NCBI RefSeq assembly: GCF_003797825.1
Contig: NZ_RKME01000001.1
Coordinates: 434,001-498,000 of the forward strand
Reading direction: 5' to 3'
Source of the DNA: Gordonia sp. OPL2
GTDB lineage: Bacteria; Actinomycetota; Actinomycetes; Mycobacteriales; Mycobacteriaceae
DNA: 64,000 nucleotides
In this document: in pieces, positions 1 through 10,824 of the stretch
How the letters are laid out: every line of letters starts with the position of its first letter
How positions within the stretch are numbered: the first letter of the stretch is position 1
The notes under the pieces: model-generated
What the model was told of the DNA's origin: nothing
Database searches by the model: none
Seen by the model: the letters and a program-made list of their open reading frames with translations, nothing else
Translations under genes and position numbers: made by a program

Positions 1-490
1 CCTTGACCAGCGACGCCGCGAACGCCGCATACATGATCGGTGACGTACCGATGTACCCGCCACCGTGGAGATACAGGATGGTCGCACCGATGGACTGTTT
101 GTCATCCGAATCATCCACGTACGCATCTGAACTGGCCTTCGCCCGACACCAGATGCCGGGCACGCCGCCGATCGTGTCGCCGGTGATCTCCACATCGTCG
201 GTGATCCCGATGAACGGGGGCATCACCACCCGGCAGATGTCGTCGAGGATCTTCTCCATCGAGCGGAACTCTTCGATGGGCAGTCCCATCGAGAAGCCCA
301 TGAACGATCGGATGACCTGCCGCGTGACCGACTGTCCGAGGTTGTCGAGCAGTCCGCCCGGACCCTGCCAGGGCCGCCGGAAGGGGACCCGGGCGAGTCC
401 GTTGAGCATGCTCTCCGCCAACCCCATCACGGTGAGAGCGGTCACGGGTGCGGAGGCCGTGTTCACCTCTGGACGATCTGCCATCACCAT
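1..490 (-). CDS. alpha/beta hydrolase (HSL-type), 3' part beyond window
   Basis: The first 163 or so codons of an alpha/beta hydrolase lie here; the rest, including the nucleophile Ser and catalytic His, is outside the window. The frame starts at ATG 490 (a second ATG lies two codons on) and reads LYLHGGGYIGT near residue 148. HGGG is the oxyanion-hole motif of the hormone-sensitive lipase group, which hydrolyses carboxylic esters. The N-terminal 130 residues contain no obvious signal peptide. Substrate cannot be told. The next gene, a photolyase, lies upstream on the same strand with a 65 bp gap, so co-transcription is possible. Confidence 0.8.
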   Translation of the reverse strand, partial: MVMADRPEVNTASAPVTALTVMGLAESMLNGLARVPFRRPWQGPGGLLDNLGQSVTRQVIRSFMGFSMGLPIEEFRSMEKILDDICRVVMPPFIGITDDVEITGDTIGGVPGIWCRAKASSDAYVDDSDDKQSIGATILYLHGGGYIGTSPIMYAAFAASLVK

Positions 491-555
491 GCCGTCCACA
501 CTAGTGGGAGGTGTCGCGCCCGGCACGTGGCCGCGTGAGCGGGCCCCGCGGCGAG

Positions 556-2043
556 TCAGAACACCTCGCGGTGGGCCTCCTGCTCGAGGAGCGCGTCGAG
601 GTCCTTGAGCCGGTCCATGGTGGAGACCGAACGCGCAGTCCGGTGATTGGCCTCGAGTCGGCCCCGATGTCGGTGGGTGAAGGCCCAGTAGCCGGCGGTG
701 AACGGGCAGGCATCGTCGCCGACCCGCCGCTTCGGGTTGTAGTCACAGGTTCCGCAGTAGTCCGACATCGTGGAGATGTAGGCGCCTCCGGAGGTGTAGG
801 GCTTGGTCGCCATCCGCCCGCCGTCGGCGTGCTGACTCATCCCGATGACGTTGACCGGCATCACCCAGTCGAAGCCGTCCACGAAGTTCGCCCGAAACCA
901 TTCGGTGAGTTCGGCGGGGTCATAACCGCGTTGCAGCGCATGGCTTCCCAGGATCATCAAGCGGGGGATGTGGTGTACCCATCCACGGTCGCGCACACCG
1001 CGGAGGGTGTCGGACAGACACGCGGCCGTCACCGCGTCAGGGTCGAGATCGTCGAACCACGCGGGGAGCGGGGTGTGCGCATCGAGTTCGTTGCTCGACA
1101 TGTAGTCGGGGCCGAAATGCCAGTACAGATGCCAGACGAACTCACGCCATCCCAGGATCTGCCGGATGAAACCCTCGGTCGCGGCCAGATCGGCGGATCC
1201 GGTTCGGGCTGCCGATTCGGCGTCGCCGATCACGTCCAGCGGATGCAGCAAGGACAGATTCAGCGGAACCGACAGGAGCGAGTGCGACATGGGCCAGTCC
1301 TGCGCCATGATCGCGTCCTCCCAGGCTCCGAAGGTCTGCAGTCGGGTGTCGATGAACGTCCGCAGTGCGGATCGCGCCTCCTCGTGGGTCACGGCGAACA
1401 ATCGCGGACCATCGACGCCGGAGAACTCGACATCCATCGTGTCCAGGTCGGCCCGGACCTGCTCGTCGATCTCGTCCTCCGTCGGCCACCACGGCTGGTC
1501 GACCCCCAGCGTCGCCTGCTTGGGTGGCGGTTCACGGTTGTCCCGGTCGTAGTTCCACCGTCCGCCCGTCGGCTCGTTGCCATCCATCAGCACATCGAAT
1601 CGTCGCCGTTGCGCCCGGTAGAACGTTTCCATCCGGAATCCGTCGGCGTCGCCGGCCCATTCGTCGAAGTCCGAGCGGGACAGGGCAAACGACGGATTCG
1701 GCAGGATCTCCGACACCAGCCCCTCCTCGGCCAGTTCGTGCACGAACGACGATGCGGCCCGCGAGGACGGTTCATGGACGACGACCGGCCGGCCGAGCGC
1801 CTCGAGGGCATCCCGATAGCCGTCCGCCTGCCAGAACTGGGCGCGGTCGCCGAGTTCGTCGGCGAGGTGACGCATGCCGGACATCAGCAGGTGCGCCTTC
1901 TGACGATGCCCTCGTCGACGGGCGAATGCGGCGGTCGACTCGATGATCACGACCTCGCGATCGGCGTGCGCCGGCGCCGAGTGGATGTGCGGACCGAGCT
2001 GATCTGCGAACAGCCACAACGGGTCCGGCGATCGCCGACTCAT
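556..2043 (-). CDS. Fe-S bacterial cryptochrome/(6-4) photolyase (FeS-BCP, PhrB-like)
   Basis: A 495-residue protein of the cryptochrome/photolyase-related family. The N-terminus (LWLFADQLGPH) is the alpha/beta domain of this group; the C-terminal half is the FAD-binding helical domain. Cysteines near 342, 430, 433 and 446 (DYCGTC, then ACPF) keep the spacing of the four ligands of the [4Fe-4S] cluster in Agrobacterium PhrB, which repairs (6-4) photoproducts using light. FAD and a lumazine chromophore are expected from the family, not visible here. Start ATG 2043 has a GAGGA ribosome site 8 bases upstream. Cytoplasmic. Family assignment is firm; repair rather than signalling is inferred. Confidence 0.9.
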   Translation of the reverse strand: MSRRSPDPLWLFADQLGPHIHSAPAHADREVVIIESTAAFARRRGHRQKAHLLMSGMRHLADELGDRAQFWQADGYRDALEALGRPVVVHEPSSRAASSFVHELAEEGLVSEILPNPSFALSRSDFDEWAGDADGFRMETFYRAQRRRFDVLMDGNEPTGGRWNYDRDNREPPPKQATLGVDQPWWPTEDEIDEQVRADLDTMDVEFSGVDGPRLFAVTHEEARSALRTFIDTRLQTFGAWEDAIMAQDWPMSHSLLSVPLNLSLLHPLDVIGDAESAARTGSADLAATEGFIRQILGWREFVWHLYWHFGPDYMSSNELDAHTPLPAWFDDLDPDAVTAACLSDTLRGVRDRGWVHHIPRLMILGSHALQRGYDPAELTEWFRANFVDGFDWVMPVNVIGMSQHADGGRMATKPYTSGGAYISTMSDYCGTCDYNPKRRVGDDACPFTAGYWAFTHRHRGRLEANHRTARSVSTMDRLKDLDALLEQEAHREVF

Positions 2044-2207
2044 CGGCCATGTCCTCGTGTGTCGCCCATACGCCTCACCGTAGGGTCACCGGCGACCGGT
2101 GGAGGTGAACCGCCGATGGTCGCGACCGGGACGAGATGTTCGGATCACAAGTCGATGACGGTCGGCACTTCGGGGGCGTCCACCCACCCGTCGACGGCGC
2201 AGGTTTG

Positions 2208-2237
2208 GTCAGCGCAACACTCGTCAGCGCACCACTC
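2208..2237. repeat. two-copy 15 bp tandem repeat spanning the glgC-like stop codon
   Basis: Two adjacent 15 bp units, 2208-2222 and 2223-2237, differ at one base. Read on the minus strand, the upstream unit holds the last codons and TGA of the glgC-like gene, and the second unit repeats them in frame with a second TGA. It looks like a slippage duplication of the gene end. Confidence 0.7.
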
Positions 2238-3456
2238 GTCCGGGTTCGACGTCGGCGCCGAGCGGCACGGTCGCATTCCTGGCCACCCGTGCGCCCATCC
2301 CGAGGATGGTGATCTTCTCGGTCGGCACCGGTCGGGTGCGCGGGCGACCACCCACACCGGCCCCCTCGCCGATCACCACCCGCTCGTCGACGATCGACCA
2401 CGACACGCTGGCTCCGGCACGGATCTCCGTGTCCGCGAACACGATCGAATCGGTGACGACCGCGCCTGCCGCGACGACCACACCCGGTCCGATCACACTG
2501 CGTCGCACGGTGCCGAGGATGTGGGCCCCATTGCTCACCAGGCTGTCCACCACGACGGCGCCCGCGCTGATCCGCGCGGCGCTGCGCTGTGGTTGATGGG
2601 TCAGAATGGGCCAGTGCGGATCGTCGATCGCGACGTCGCCCGAGATCAGATCACGATGTGCCTGCAGGTAGGTCTCCGGACGGCCGGCGTCGATCCAGTA
2701 CCCGGACATTGCATGTGCGACGGTCCTACCTCGTTCGACGAACCACGGCACGAGGTGTTCACCGAAGTCGCCGAGCCCGGTGTCCGAACCGGATTGGGCC
2801 TGCGGCTCGGTCTTCGACGCCAGCTCCTCGAGCGCGGTGATCAGCACGTCGGGCCGATACACGAAGATCTCCGCAGCCACCACCGATGTGGTCGGCTGGT
2901 CCGGTTTGTAGGCGAATCCGGTGACCGTCCCGTCCTTGCGCGCGGTGACGGTGGCGTGGGCCGAGGCCTCCTCGCGGGAACACCTGGTCGTGACGATCGT
3001 GCACTCTGCGTCGGCGGCACGATGGGTGGCCAGCACTTCGTCGTAGTCGAGGGTGTACACGTGGTCGGCGCTCATCACGATGACGGCCTCCGCGCCCCGG
3101 GCGCGGATGGTGTCCCGGATGCGGTACAGCAGGTCGGCATTGCCGGTCGCGAATCCGTCCTCGGTGTCGGCGGCGCTGGTCTCCTGCGGCAGCACGAACC
3201 GCAAGCCGCCACGGGTGCGGTCGAGTTCCCAGGGGCGACCGCCGGCGACCTGTTCGAGCAGCGAATGCGCCTCGTACTGAACGCACAGCCACACCTCGTC
3301 GATACCGCTGTGATGCAGATTCGACAGCGGGAAGTCGATCAGCTGGTAGTTGCCCCCGAACGGCAGTGCCGGTTTCGCGCGGGATTCGGTGAGAACGCCC
3401 ATCCGCGATCCCTTTCCGCCTGCCTGGACGATGCCGACCACATTGGCTCTGCTCAT
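2224..3456 (-). CDS. glucose-1-phosphate adenylyltransferase family protein (GlgC-like)
   Basis: 410 residues. The N-terminal nucleotidyltransferase domain carries QAGGKGSRMGVLTESRAKPA, the GlgC-type nucleotide-binding loop, followed by FGGNYQLIDFPLSN; the middle has the sugar-site run SGYWIDAGRPETYLQAH. The C-terminal part (from about 300) is a left-handed beta-helix of hexapeptide type. GlgC makes ADP-glucose from glucose-1-phosphate and ATP for glycogen or maltosyl-phosphate synthesis. The family also contains close paralogues of unknown sugar specificity, and no other glycogen gene is near, so the symbol is withheld. Start ATG 3456 fits the family N-terminus; frames extending further upstream show no homology. 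It is transcribed away from the CHAD gene across a 135 bp gap. Confidence 0.8.
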   Translation of the reverse strand: MSRANVVGIVQAGGKGSRMGVLTESRAKPALPFGGNYQLIDFPLSNLHHSGIDEVWLCVQYEAHSLLEQVAGGRPWELDRTRGGLRFVLPQETSAADTEDGFATGNADLLYRIRDTIRARGAEAVIVMSADHVYTLDYDEVLATHRAADAECTIVTTRCSREEASAHATVTARKDGTVTGFAYKPDQPTTSVVAAEIFVYRPDVLITALEELASKTEPQAQSGSDTGLGDFGEHLVPWFVERGRTVAHAMSGYWIDAGRPETYLQAHRDLISGDVAIDDPHWPILTHQPQRSAARISAGAVVVDSLVSNGAHILGTVRRSVIGPGVVVAAGAVVTDSIVFADTEIRAGASVSWSIVDERVVIGEGAGVGGRPRTRPVPTEKITILGMGARVARNATVPLGADVEPGRVVR

Positions 3457-3591
3457 CAGACCAGTGTGCGCGATATGGGCGATTCGCGAGTCTTGTGACG
3501 GCAGATGTGTCACGCCGGTCTCCTGCGGGTACGCGGTCATGTCACGCTGCCCGACGACGACGGGCGCCCGACGAGCAGGGAGGTCTTCTCG

Positions 3592-5043
3592 ATGAACACC
3601 CGGCAGAACGTCACCACCTGGGATGTACCGCTGGAGATCCGTGTACCGAGCGTCGACGACGACGCGGAGCGCGGTCTCGAGGCGACACCCGAGTCGTCGG
3701 AGTTCACCGACACGTTCTTCGACACAGCCGAACTCGATCTCGTGCGCCACGGCGTCACCCTGCGCCACACCGACGACGGCGGACGTCGGTGGCTGGCCGA
3801 GTTCACGTCCTCGACGATGAGCCCGACCATCGAACTCGACGGCTCCGGCGACGACACGGACGTTCCCGAGGAGATCGCGGATCTGCTGTGGGGGCTACGG
3901 CTGGGGAAGGAATTGCGGGTCGCTGCCATCGTGCACACCCGACGCACCCGGCATCACCACACCGACCGGAACGATCGGCCACGCCTCGATGTGATCGACG
4001 ACGTCGTGTCGGCAACGGTGCCCGGCCCCGTCGCCACCGCGACCCGGTGGCGCGAGGTCATCGTCGAACCCATCGGGAAGAGCGGGGACCGGGTTGCCGG
4101 CCGCATCCATCGTCGTCTGCACGGAGCAGGTGCGCGGCGCAGCGCCACCACGTCGCGGCTCACACGCGCGCTCGGGCACGATGCGGAAAGCGGTGCGGAA
4201 AGCCGACGACCGTCGTCGCGGTCACGGACAGCTGTCGAGTCCTACATCGCCGTGCAGCTCGCCGCGATCTTCGCCGGTGACATCGCACTACGCCGCGGCG
4301 AGGAGCCCATCCACGACACGCGGGTCGCGATCCGCCGTCTGCGCAGCACCCTGCGGACGAGCAAGGCGATCCTCGACACCGCGCGGATCGAGGGCGTCGA
4401 CGAAGAACTGAAGTGGTTCGCCGGACTCCTGGGCGAGGTGCGTGACCGGCATGTGCAGGGACGGCGGTTCCGCGAGTCCGTGGCCGCTCTGCCCGAGGAA
4501 CTGGTACTCGGTCCGGTGGCGGCGCGGATCGACGAGATCCTCCTCGGCGAGCAGACCGACCACCGCCGCACCGTCGACGAGGCGATGACGTCGGACCGGT
4601 ATCGGGACCTGCTGGCCGTGCTGGGCATGTGGACCGACACCCCGCCACTGGCGGCTGACAGCCGGATCCGCACCGATGATCTGCGCACCATCGTGCGACG
4701 CGGGGCACGCAAGGCCGACAAGCGACTCGCAGCGGCGATCACGACCGGCGAGCCGACCGACCTGCACCGCGCACGCAAGGCGGCCAAGCGCGCGCGCTAC
4801 GCCGCCGAGCTCGCCCGCCCGGTGCTCGACAAGCGCCACGGCAAGGCACGGGTCAAGCGGTTCAAGAGGATCCAGACGGTCTTGGGAGATCACCAGGACG
4901 CGACGATCGCCGCCGAATCCCTTCGTCGACTCGGCGCCGGCGCGGGCGTGCGTGGCGGCGAGAACGGCTTCACCTACGGCATCCTGTACCAGCGCGAGAT
5001 CCAGGCCGCGCAGGATGCGCGCAGGAGGGTCGCACACCTGTAG
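3592..5043 (+). CDS. CYTH and CHAD domain protein
   Basis: 483 residues. The N-terminal half is a diverged CYTH-like (triphosphate tunnel) domain, weak in its ExExK signature (PLEIRVP). The C-terminal half, from about residue 200, is a CHAD domain: helical, with conserved His and basic residues (IHDTRVAIRRLRSTLR; LHRARKAAKRARYAAEL; LGDHQDATIAAESLRR). CHAD domains bind polyphosphate granules, and CYTH-CHAD proteins are linked to polyphosphate metabolism. Start ATG 3592 follows AGGGAGGT with about 8 bases spacing; an upstream in-frame extension is less likely. Catalytic activity of the CYTH part is doubtful because its motif is degraded. Confidence 0.85.
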   Translation: MNTRQNVTTWDVPLEIRVPSVDDDAERGLEATPESSEFTDTFFDTAELDLVRHGVTLRHTDDGGRRWLAEFTSSTMSPTIELDGSGDDTDVPEEIADLLWGLRLGKELRVAAIVHTRRTRHHHTDRNDRPRLDVIDDVVSATVPGPVATATRWREVIVEPIGKSGDRVAGRIHRRLHGAGARRSATTSRLTRALGHDAESGAESRRPSSRSRTAVESYIAVQLAAIFAGDIALRRGEEPIHDTRVAIRRLRSTLRTSKAILDTARIEGVDEELKWFAGLLGEVRDRHVQGRRFRESVAALPEELVLGPVAARIDEILLGEQTDHRRTVDEAMTSDRYRDLLAVLGMWTDTPPLAADSRIRTDDLRTIVRRGARKADKRLAAAITTGEPTDLHRARKAAKRARYAAELARPVLDKRHGKARVKRFKRIQTVLGDHQDATIAAESLRRLGAGAGVRGGENGFTYGILYQREIQAAQDARRRVAHL

Positions 5044-5145
5044 ATCCCGGCCGCCGGCCGCCACCGGGTGTGTTCATCGCCGCCGCGGTGGCCGTGGGAG
5101 ACTACCTCGGGTCGAAAGTGTCCGACGTGAACCCGGGAGGCGGCG

Positions 5146-6606
5146 ATGGAGAGTGCTGACCAGCCGACATTGGCTGATGCCTGGGAAGCCAACCGGTCCA
5201 TCCAGCGTTCTGCGGCGGTCCGCCTGTTCGCCGCGACCAACTCGGCTCTGTACGTCACCTTGATGGAACGTCACCTCGACTTCGGGACGAGGGTGCCGGA
5301 GACCGAACTGGCGGTGCGCCTCGAACGTGATCTCGCCGACCTCGAGGTCGGCGACGTGCCCAACGGCCTCGAGATGATCAAACTCTGGGCCCGCCAGGGC
5401 TGGCTTCACCGGGTGACCGACACGAGTCAGGACTCCGCCCAGAATCAGTGTCATCTGACATCGGAGGCGCGGTCGGTGCTCGACTACACCCGTCGGCTGC
5501 GCCGGGAGGACAGCGTGGCCACCGGCGGATCGATCACCGGAATCGCCGCCGGGCTGCGACGTGTCGCCGGCCACGTCACCGACGATCCGCGAGTGATCCG
5601 CGCGGACATCGAGCACCAGATCGAGGAGCTCGACGCGGAGTTGGCCGACCTCGACGCCGGGCGCCGACCCGATCCCGACCTGCGCGGCGCCGAAGACGAG
5701 GCACGCGCCATCGCCTACCAGATGGAGCAGGTGATCTCCGACATCGGCCAGTACGGCGCGATGCTCGACCGCATCACGACCCAGTTGCTCGACGATCCGA
5801 ACGACTCCGATCTGGCCTACCGCGACCGGCAGCGCCAGATGTTCGACGATTACGAATCACTTCTGGAGTCCGCACAGAGCACCTCGTATCACGCCTTCAC
5901 GCACATGATCCAGGACCCGCAGCAACGGGCGCGGCTGGTCACCGACATCGAGACGGTGACACTGCGGCTCCCCGGGATGGACCACGCATTGCGGTCGGTG
6001 ATGGACAACTTCTTCGGGCTCGTCACCCAGCAGATGGGCGAGGTCGGGCGCACCCGCCAACGATGCGCCCGACGGATCCGACGCTTCGTCGCCGCGGGAA
6101 CACTGGAGCAGAGTCGTGGCGTCGCGCGTCAGCTCAATGACGCACTCGCCACCGCGAACGAGCTGCTGAAGACATCCCTGGCCGACCGCCGTCTCGGATA
6201 CGAACTGCCGCTGGCCACACCATCGGTCACCTCCGCCGGTCGGCTGGCGTTCGAGATCCGCGATCCCGCTCCGCCCGCACCGGCACTGCCCGCCGACGGT
6301 GCCGCCGACCTCTCGTCCTTTGCGTCGCTGGCCGGACAGGTGGACACTGTCGAACTGACCGAGATGGTGAACACCGCCGTCGGCGCGGGCCCGGTCACGT
6401 TGTCCGACGTCATCGGCAGACTGGACGAACCGTACCTCGCGCACGTCATCGTGCTGTGGTCGTGGGCACTCAAGCAGACCGACGGCGCCGGCGACGACTC
6501 TGTCTCCGTTCGCTTTCGCTCGCTGGAAGGAGAGGACCGGATCATCGAGGTCCCCGCCCTGACGTTCACCGAACCCATCCCGACCGCGGAGGTCGACGCA
6601 TCATGA
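5146..6606 (+). CDS. jetA: JetA/MksF, kleisin-like subunit of SMC-like complex (DUF3375)
   Basis: 486 residues matching the DUF3375 family: JetA of Wadjet, equivalent to MksF/EptA. The N-terminal 90 residues are winged-helix-like, followed by a long charged helical middle (about 150-345) and a C-terminal winged-helix-like part. JetA is the kleisin that bridges the heads of the SMC-like ATPase JetC. Start ATG 5146 has GGAGG just upstream. The stop overlaps the jetB start (TCATGA), so translation is coupled. Family known role: DNA loop extrusion for plasmid defence or chromosome organisation. Confidence 0.85.
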   Translation: MESADQPTLADAWEANRSIQRSAAVRLFAATNSALYVTLMERHLDFGTRVPETELAVRLERDLADLEVGDVPNGLEMIKLWARQGWLHRVTDTSQDSAQNQCHLTSEARSVLDYTRRLRREDSVATGGSITGIAAGLRRVAGHVTDDPRVIRADIEHQIEELDAELADLDAGRRPDPDLRGAEDEARAIAYQMEQVISDIGQYGAMLDRITTQLLDDPNDSDLAYRDRQRQMFDDYESLLESAQSTSYHAFTHMIQDPQQRARLVTDIETVTLRLPGMDHALRSVMDNFFGLVTQQMGEVGRTRQRCARRIRRFVAAGTLEQSRGVARQLNDALATANELLKTSLADRRLGYELPLATPSVTSAGRLAFEIRDPAPPAPALPADGAADLSSFASLAGQVDTVELTEMVNTAVGAGPVTLSDVIGRLDEPYLAHVIVLWSWALKQTDGAGDDSVSVRFRSLEGEDRIIEVPALTFTEPIPTAEVDAS

Positions 6607-7370
6607 CCACAGATCTCGAGAGCCGCGGCGACGAGGGAATCCCGGACGAGTACGCCGGATTCGACCAACTGCCGACGACACACAAGACCGCCGTCGCCGA
6701 CGACGGACCGCGGGTGCCGCGATTCGACGGCGACGTCAGCGCCCTGCCGGATCGCGCGTGCTGGGCCCTGCAGAATCTGCTGACCCGACGTTTCGTCAGC
6801 GGTGAGCGACAGCCGCAGCTGTGGGCGTGGGTCACCGAGTACGAGGACGTCCTGCGGGTGCGGCTGTCCGAGCTGGACCTTCGGCTGCGTGTCGTCGACG
6901 AGCTCGAGGTGGCCTACGTCGAGCAGGCGGGATATGACTCTCGTTGGGGGAGAAGGATTCTCAAGCGTGAGACGATCCACGCCTACGACGCGATCCTGGC
7001 GCTGCACCTGGCGAAGTATCTGCGCGCGTCACGCGACGACGTGGTGCTGATCACCCGCGAGGAGATCCACGAACTGTTCGCGGGGGTCACCAACGCCATC
7101 GACCGCGATCTGGCGCAGTTCGACAAGCGCATCGAACGTTCCGTCGACAAACTCGAGGAGATCGAGTTCCTCCGCAGACATCGCGACGACCCCGACACGT
7201 TCACGGTCAGCCCGGTGATCACGGCGGTCATGTCCGCATCGGTGATCACCGATCTGCAACGTCAGTTCGAGCAGTTCATCGGCGCCGGCGACAGTCCTCC
7301 CGACGACGCGGTTGCGAGCAGCCTGGACGACCGGGACGACGACGAGAACGATGAGGGAGACGACTGGTGA
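6603..7370 (+). CDS. jetB: JetB/MksE, KITE-like subunit of SMC-like complex (DUF4194)
   Basis: 255 residues of the DUF4194 family (JetB/MksE/EptB), the tandem winged-helix accessory subunit that binds the kleisin JetA. The C-terminal 25 residues are almost entirely acidic ([17 protein letters not shown]), a likely flexible tail. The gene starts at ATG 6603 inside the last codons of jetA and ends by overlapping the GTG of jetC (TGGTGA), so the three genes form one translationally coupled operon. Confidence 0.85.
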   Translation: MTTDLESRGDEGIPDEYAGFDQLPTTHKTAVADDGPRVPRFDGDVSALPDRACWALQNLLTRRFVSGERQPQLWAWVTEYEDVLRVRLSELDLRLRVVDELEVAYVEQAGYDSRWGRRILKRETIHAYDAILALHLAKYLRASRDDVVLITREEIHELFAGVTNAIDRDLAQFDKRIERSVDKLEEIEFLRRHRDDPDTFTVSPVITAVMSASVITDLQRQFEQFIGAGDSPPDDAVASSLDDRDDDENDEGDDW

Positions 7371-10300
7371 ACGGACAGGTAGACCAGTACCACCTGTCCC
7401 GGTTGCAGTTGGTCAACTGGGGCGTCTTCGACGGGTACCACTCGATCCCGTTCAGTCCCAACGGATCACTGATCACGGGTTCCTCCGGCAGCGGCAAGTC
7501 CTCACTGCTCGACGCGATCTCGTTGGCCTTCCTTCCCGACCACCGACGCAACTTCAACGCCTCCGGCGATGCCACCGCGGCCGGTTCTTCGAGCGGGCGT
7601 CGCACCGTCGGCAAGTACGTCCGCGGTGCCTGGGGTGAACGGCGTGACGGGACGAATGCGCGGGAGATCATGTACCTGCGCGGCACCGGACCCGCATGGG
7701 CGGCGATCTCGGTCACCTACACGTCGACGTCGGGGGCGTCGATCACCGGGCTGGTGCTGAAGTGGCTGGCCGCCGGCAAGATGACGGACGCGCACAGCTC
7801 CTACTTCATCAGCGACGGTGACGTCGACATCGTCGATGTCTGCAACGAATGGGCGCGCAACAACTACAACTCGGCGAAGTTCCGGGAACGCGGATGGCGT
7901 GGGGGACCGGGTGAGGGGAAGTACCTCGCCACGTTGTACTCGCTGATCGGTATCCGCGGATCCGATGCGGCCCAACAACTCCTCGGCAAGGCGAAGTCAC
8001 TCAAGAGTGTCGGCGGTCTCGCCCAGTTCGTCCGCGAGTTCATGCTCGACGAGCCCACCAGCATCGTGGGGATCTCCGACGCCCTGGAGCAGATCGATCC
8101 GCTCGTCGAGGCCCGCGGTCTCCTCGACGTGGCCCGACGCAAACGCACCATCCTCGGCAACATCGAGGCGGTGCAGGAGCGGTACGCGACGGAGGCCGCG
8201 ACCTTCACCGTTCTCGACACCATCGACACCGCGATCGTGCGGGCATACATGAACAACCTCCGCCGGCGCAGCGCCGAGCCGGAGATCGCCGATCTCGACG
8301 ATCAGATCGCCCGACTGGACTCCGATCTCGCGGCTTTGACGTCGCAGCACGATCAACTCCGCCAGGACCACAGCCACCTGTTGTCCCGGATCGCCACATC
8401 CACCGGGGATCTGGCGCCGCTGCAGGAACAGCTGACCTCCGCACAGCGGCTGAGCAACGAGGTGTCGATGCGGCGGGCGAGCTACGAGCACAAGGTGGCC
8501 GCGCTCGACTTCGGACCACCCGACGACGCCGAGGAGTTCTGGTCCCTGCGGGAGAACCTGATGGAGGAGGCGACACGGATAGACGGCCAACTCGAGGCCG
8601 GGAAGGCGCATTTCGCGGAGTATCTGGCCCGTGAGGTGGCCGCCCGTACCCAGCGCGACGCCGCCCAGGACGAGTTGAACCGTGTGGAACAGGCCGGCTC
8701 CGCCCTGCCCCGTACGGAACACGAGATGCGCAAGTCGATCGCGACCGCGCTCGGCATCGACGAGTCCGAACTGCGCTATGTCGCCGAGTTGGTCGAGCTG
8801 GACCCGGATCACGAACGGTGGCGACTGGCGGTGGAGAAGATCCTGCGCAATGCCGGTCTCCGGTTGCTGGTCCCGGACAAGCACTTCGAGGCTGCGCTGC
8901 GGTACGTCAACACTCACGACATGCGCGGCCGAATCCAGCTCCACCATGCCGAGAACCGCCCCGCACCGCCCGCCGAGCCCGGCACGCTCGGCGCGACGCT
9001 GCGCGCCGTGGACCCCGAGCACCCGTGTTCCGATGAGGCCGTGGCGATCCTGGCCCGCCTCGGCAACTACGTCTGCGTCGACTACCCGTCGGACTTCCCG
9101 GATCATCCCCGCGCGGTCACCGACAAGGGGCTGCGCAAGGACTCGGCGAAGTTGGCCATCAAGGACGACCGTCAGGTGCTGCGTCCGTCCCAGTACATCT
9201 TCGTGGGCAACGTCGACGCGAAGATCGCGGCGCTGCAGGAGGAGCTCGACTCCGAGCAACGGGTGTACGAGAAGGCCCGTGAGGCCAGTGCCGCACTCGA
9301 CCGTGAACGCTCGGCCAAGGAACAGCAGCGCGACGCCTACCGCCGCGTGTGCGAGCAGTTCACCCAGTGGAGCGAGATCGACACGGACTCCGCGGACGAT
9401 CGCGTCGAGCAGCTGACCGAGCAGTACGAGTTGCTGATGGAGGAGCATCCCGACATCGAGGCGCTCCAACGCAAGGCCGAGGACATCTGGGAGCAGGTGC
9501 GGTCGGCGATCTCGCAGGCAGCCCTGGTCCGGGACAAGATCGCCACCCACGACCAGCGCCGGACTCAGCTGCTGGACCTCGTCGACAAGCTCCGGCCGGA
9601 AGATGTTCCCGCGCAAGCGGAGAACACCCTCGACGGTTTCCGCGAGGACTCTGCGGCGACCCTCGATGTCCTTGCGCCCGAGTCATTTCGGCAGGAACTG
9701 ATGAAGTCGGTGGTCAAGGATCGCGACCGCATGCGATCGGACGCCCGACGCTCGCGCGACGAGATCGCACGGATCCTCGACACCTACGACGAAGAGTTCC
9801 CCGACGCGATACCCAACGACAGCGACGATTTCGACGAGCGCATCCACGACTACGTCGCGCTGAGTCGCCGCATCGACGAGCGTGAGCTGCCGACGGCCTA
9901 TGACCGGATGCGTCGCCTGATCACCGAGCAGGCGCCCGGCGCGATCCTCAACCTGCACATGGCCGCCGACGCCGAGGAACGACGGATCGTCGAGCAGATC
10001 GAACGGGTCAACACCGGACTCGGGGCCGTGGCGTTCAACCGGGGCACCCGGCTGCGCCTGCATCCGGGGCGTAAGCATCTCGCGGCCGTCACCGAGCTCA
10101 CCGAGAAGGCACGCCAGATCTCGCAACGCACCACAGCCGTCAGTTTCGGCGACGAACAGGCGATCCTGGAGCAGTACGCAGACATCATCCTGCTGCGCGA
10201 GCGGCTCGCGGGCGCCACACCCGAGGACCGCGCATGGACGCGGGACGCCCTCGACGTCCGCAACCGTTTCGACTTCTACTGCGAGGAGCACGACGCGTCG

Positions 10301-10711
10301 TCCGGCGAGACGATCCGGACCTACAGCAACGCCGGCGACAACTCGGGCGGCGAGCAGGAGAAGCTGATGGCGTTCTGCCTCGCCGGTGCACTGAGCTTCA
10401 ACCTGGCCAGCCCCGACGGCACCGACAACCGGCCGATCTTCGCCCAGCTCATGCTCGACGAGGCCTTCTCCAAATCGGATCCGCAGTTCGCCCAACAGGC
10501 ACTCGCGGCGTTCCGCAAGTTCGGATTCCAATTGATCATCGTGGCGACCGTGCAGAACACGAGCACCATCCAGCCGTATATCGACAATGTCGTGATGGTG
10601 TCGAAGTCAGAGGCCGCGGGCGATGCACGTCCGGTGGCCACCGCGATGTCCACGTCGATCCAGGCGTTCTCGGATCTGCGGCGGACGAGCGGCGCTCAGC
10701 TACCGGTCTGA
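7367..10711 (+). CDS. jetC: JetC/MksB, SMC-like ATPase
   Basis: 1114 residues, SMC/SbcC-like. Walker A ([13 protein letters not shown]) is at residues 38-50, two coiled-coil arms flank a central hinge-like section, and the C-terminal head has the ABC signature NSGGEQEKL and Walker [12 protein letters not shown]. This is the motor of the JetABCD/MksBEFG complex, which binds DNA and hydrolyses ATP to extrude loops. GTG 7367 overlaps the end of jetB. The next gene on this strand is an unrelated M15 peptidase: no jetD (DUF3322/DUF2220 nuclease) is present, so the set as seen is a three-subunit MksBEF-like condensin or a Wadjet lacking its nuclease. Confidence 0.9.
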   Translation: MNGQVDQYHLSRLQLVNWGVFDGYHSIPFSPNGSLITGSSGSGKSSLLDAISLAFLPDHRRNFNASGDATAAGSSSGRRTVGKYVRGAWGERRDGTNAREIMYLRGTGPAWAAISVTYTSTSGASITGLVLKWLAAGKMTDAHSSYFISDGDVDIVDVCNEWARNNYNSAKFRERGWRGGPGEGKYLATLYSLIGIRGSDAAQQLLGKAKSLKSVGGLAQFVREFMLDEPTSIVGISDALEQIDPLVEARGLLDVARRKRTILGNIEAVQERYATEAATFTVLDTIDTAIVRAYMNNLRRRSAEPEIADLDDQIARLDSDLAALTSQHDQLRQDHSHLLSRIATSTGDLAPLQEQLTSAQRLSNEVSMRRASYEHKVAALDFGPPDDAEEFWSLRENLMEEATRIDGQLEAGKAHFAEYLAREVAARTQRDAAQDELNRVEQAGSALPRTEHEMRKSIATALGIDESELRYVAELVELDPDHERWRLAVEKILRNAGLRLLVPDKHFEAALRYVNTHDMRGRIQLHHAENRPAPPAEPGTLGATLRAVDPEHPCSDEAVAILARLGNYVCVDYPSDFPDHPRAVTDKGLRKDSAKLAIKDDRQVLRPSQYIFVGNVDAKIAALQEELDSEQRVYEKAREASAALDRERSAKEQQRDAYRRVCEQFTQWSEIDTDSADDRVEQLTEQYELLMEEHPDIEALQRKAEDIWEQVRSAISQAALVRDKIATHDQRRTQLLDLVDKLRPEDVPAQAENTLDGFREDSAATLDVLAPESFRQELMKSVVKDRDRMRSDARRSRDEIARILDTYDEEFPDAIPNDSDDFDERIHDYVALSRRIDERELPTAYDRMRRLITEQAPGAILNLHMAADAEERRIVEQIERVNTGLGAVAFNRGTRLRLHPGRKHLAAVTELTEKARQISQRTTAVSFGDEQAILEQYADIILLRERLAGATPEDRAWTRDALDVRNRFDFYCEEHDASSGETIRTYSNAGDNSGGEQEKLMAFCLAGALSFNLASPDGTDNRPIFAQLMLDEAFSKSDPQFAQQALAAFRKFGFQLIIVATVQNTSTIQPYIDNVVMVSKSEAAGDARPVATAMSTSIQAFSDLRRTSGAQLPV

Positions 10712-10824
10712 CGCCCTCGGATCGGCGCACGGTGCGCTCCGCGGTGGTGCTCGGGTTTACTACTCGTGTGCACACTGATCCGTTGTCGGCGTCGCCGCCA
10801 CCCGACTCCGCACGGCAGTCGGCG

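Noticed and set aside
511..3498. A 995-codon open frame on the plus strand
   Set aside because: It runs antisense to the photolyase and GlgC-like genes, whose family motifs are clear. Long antisense frames are usual in high-GC coding DNA.
7997..9616. A 539-codon minus-strand frame
   Set aside because: It lies wholly antisense to the middle of jetC, which has intact Walker and signature motifs in its own frame.
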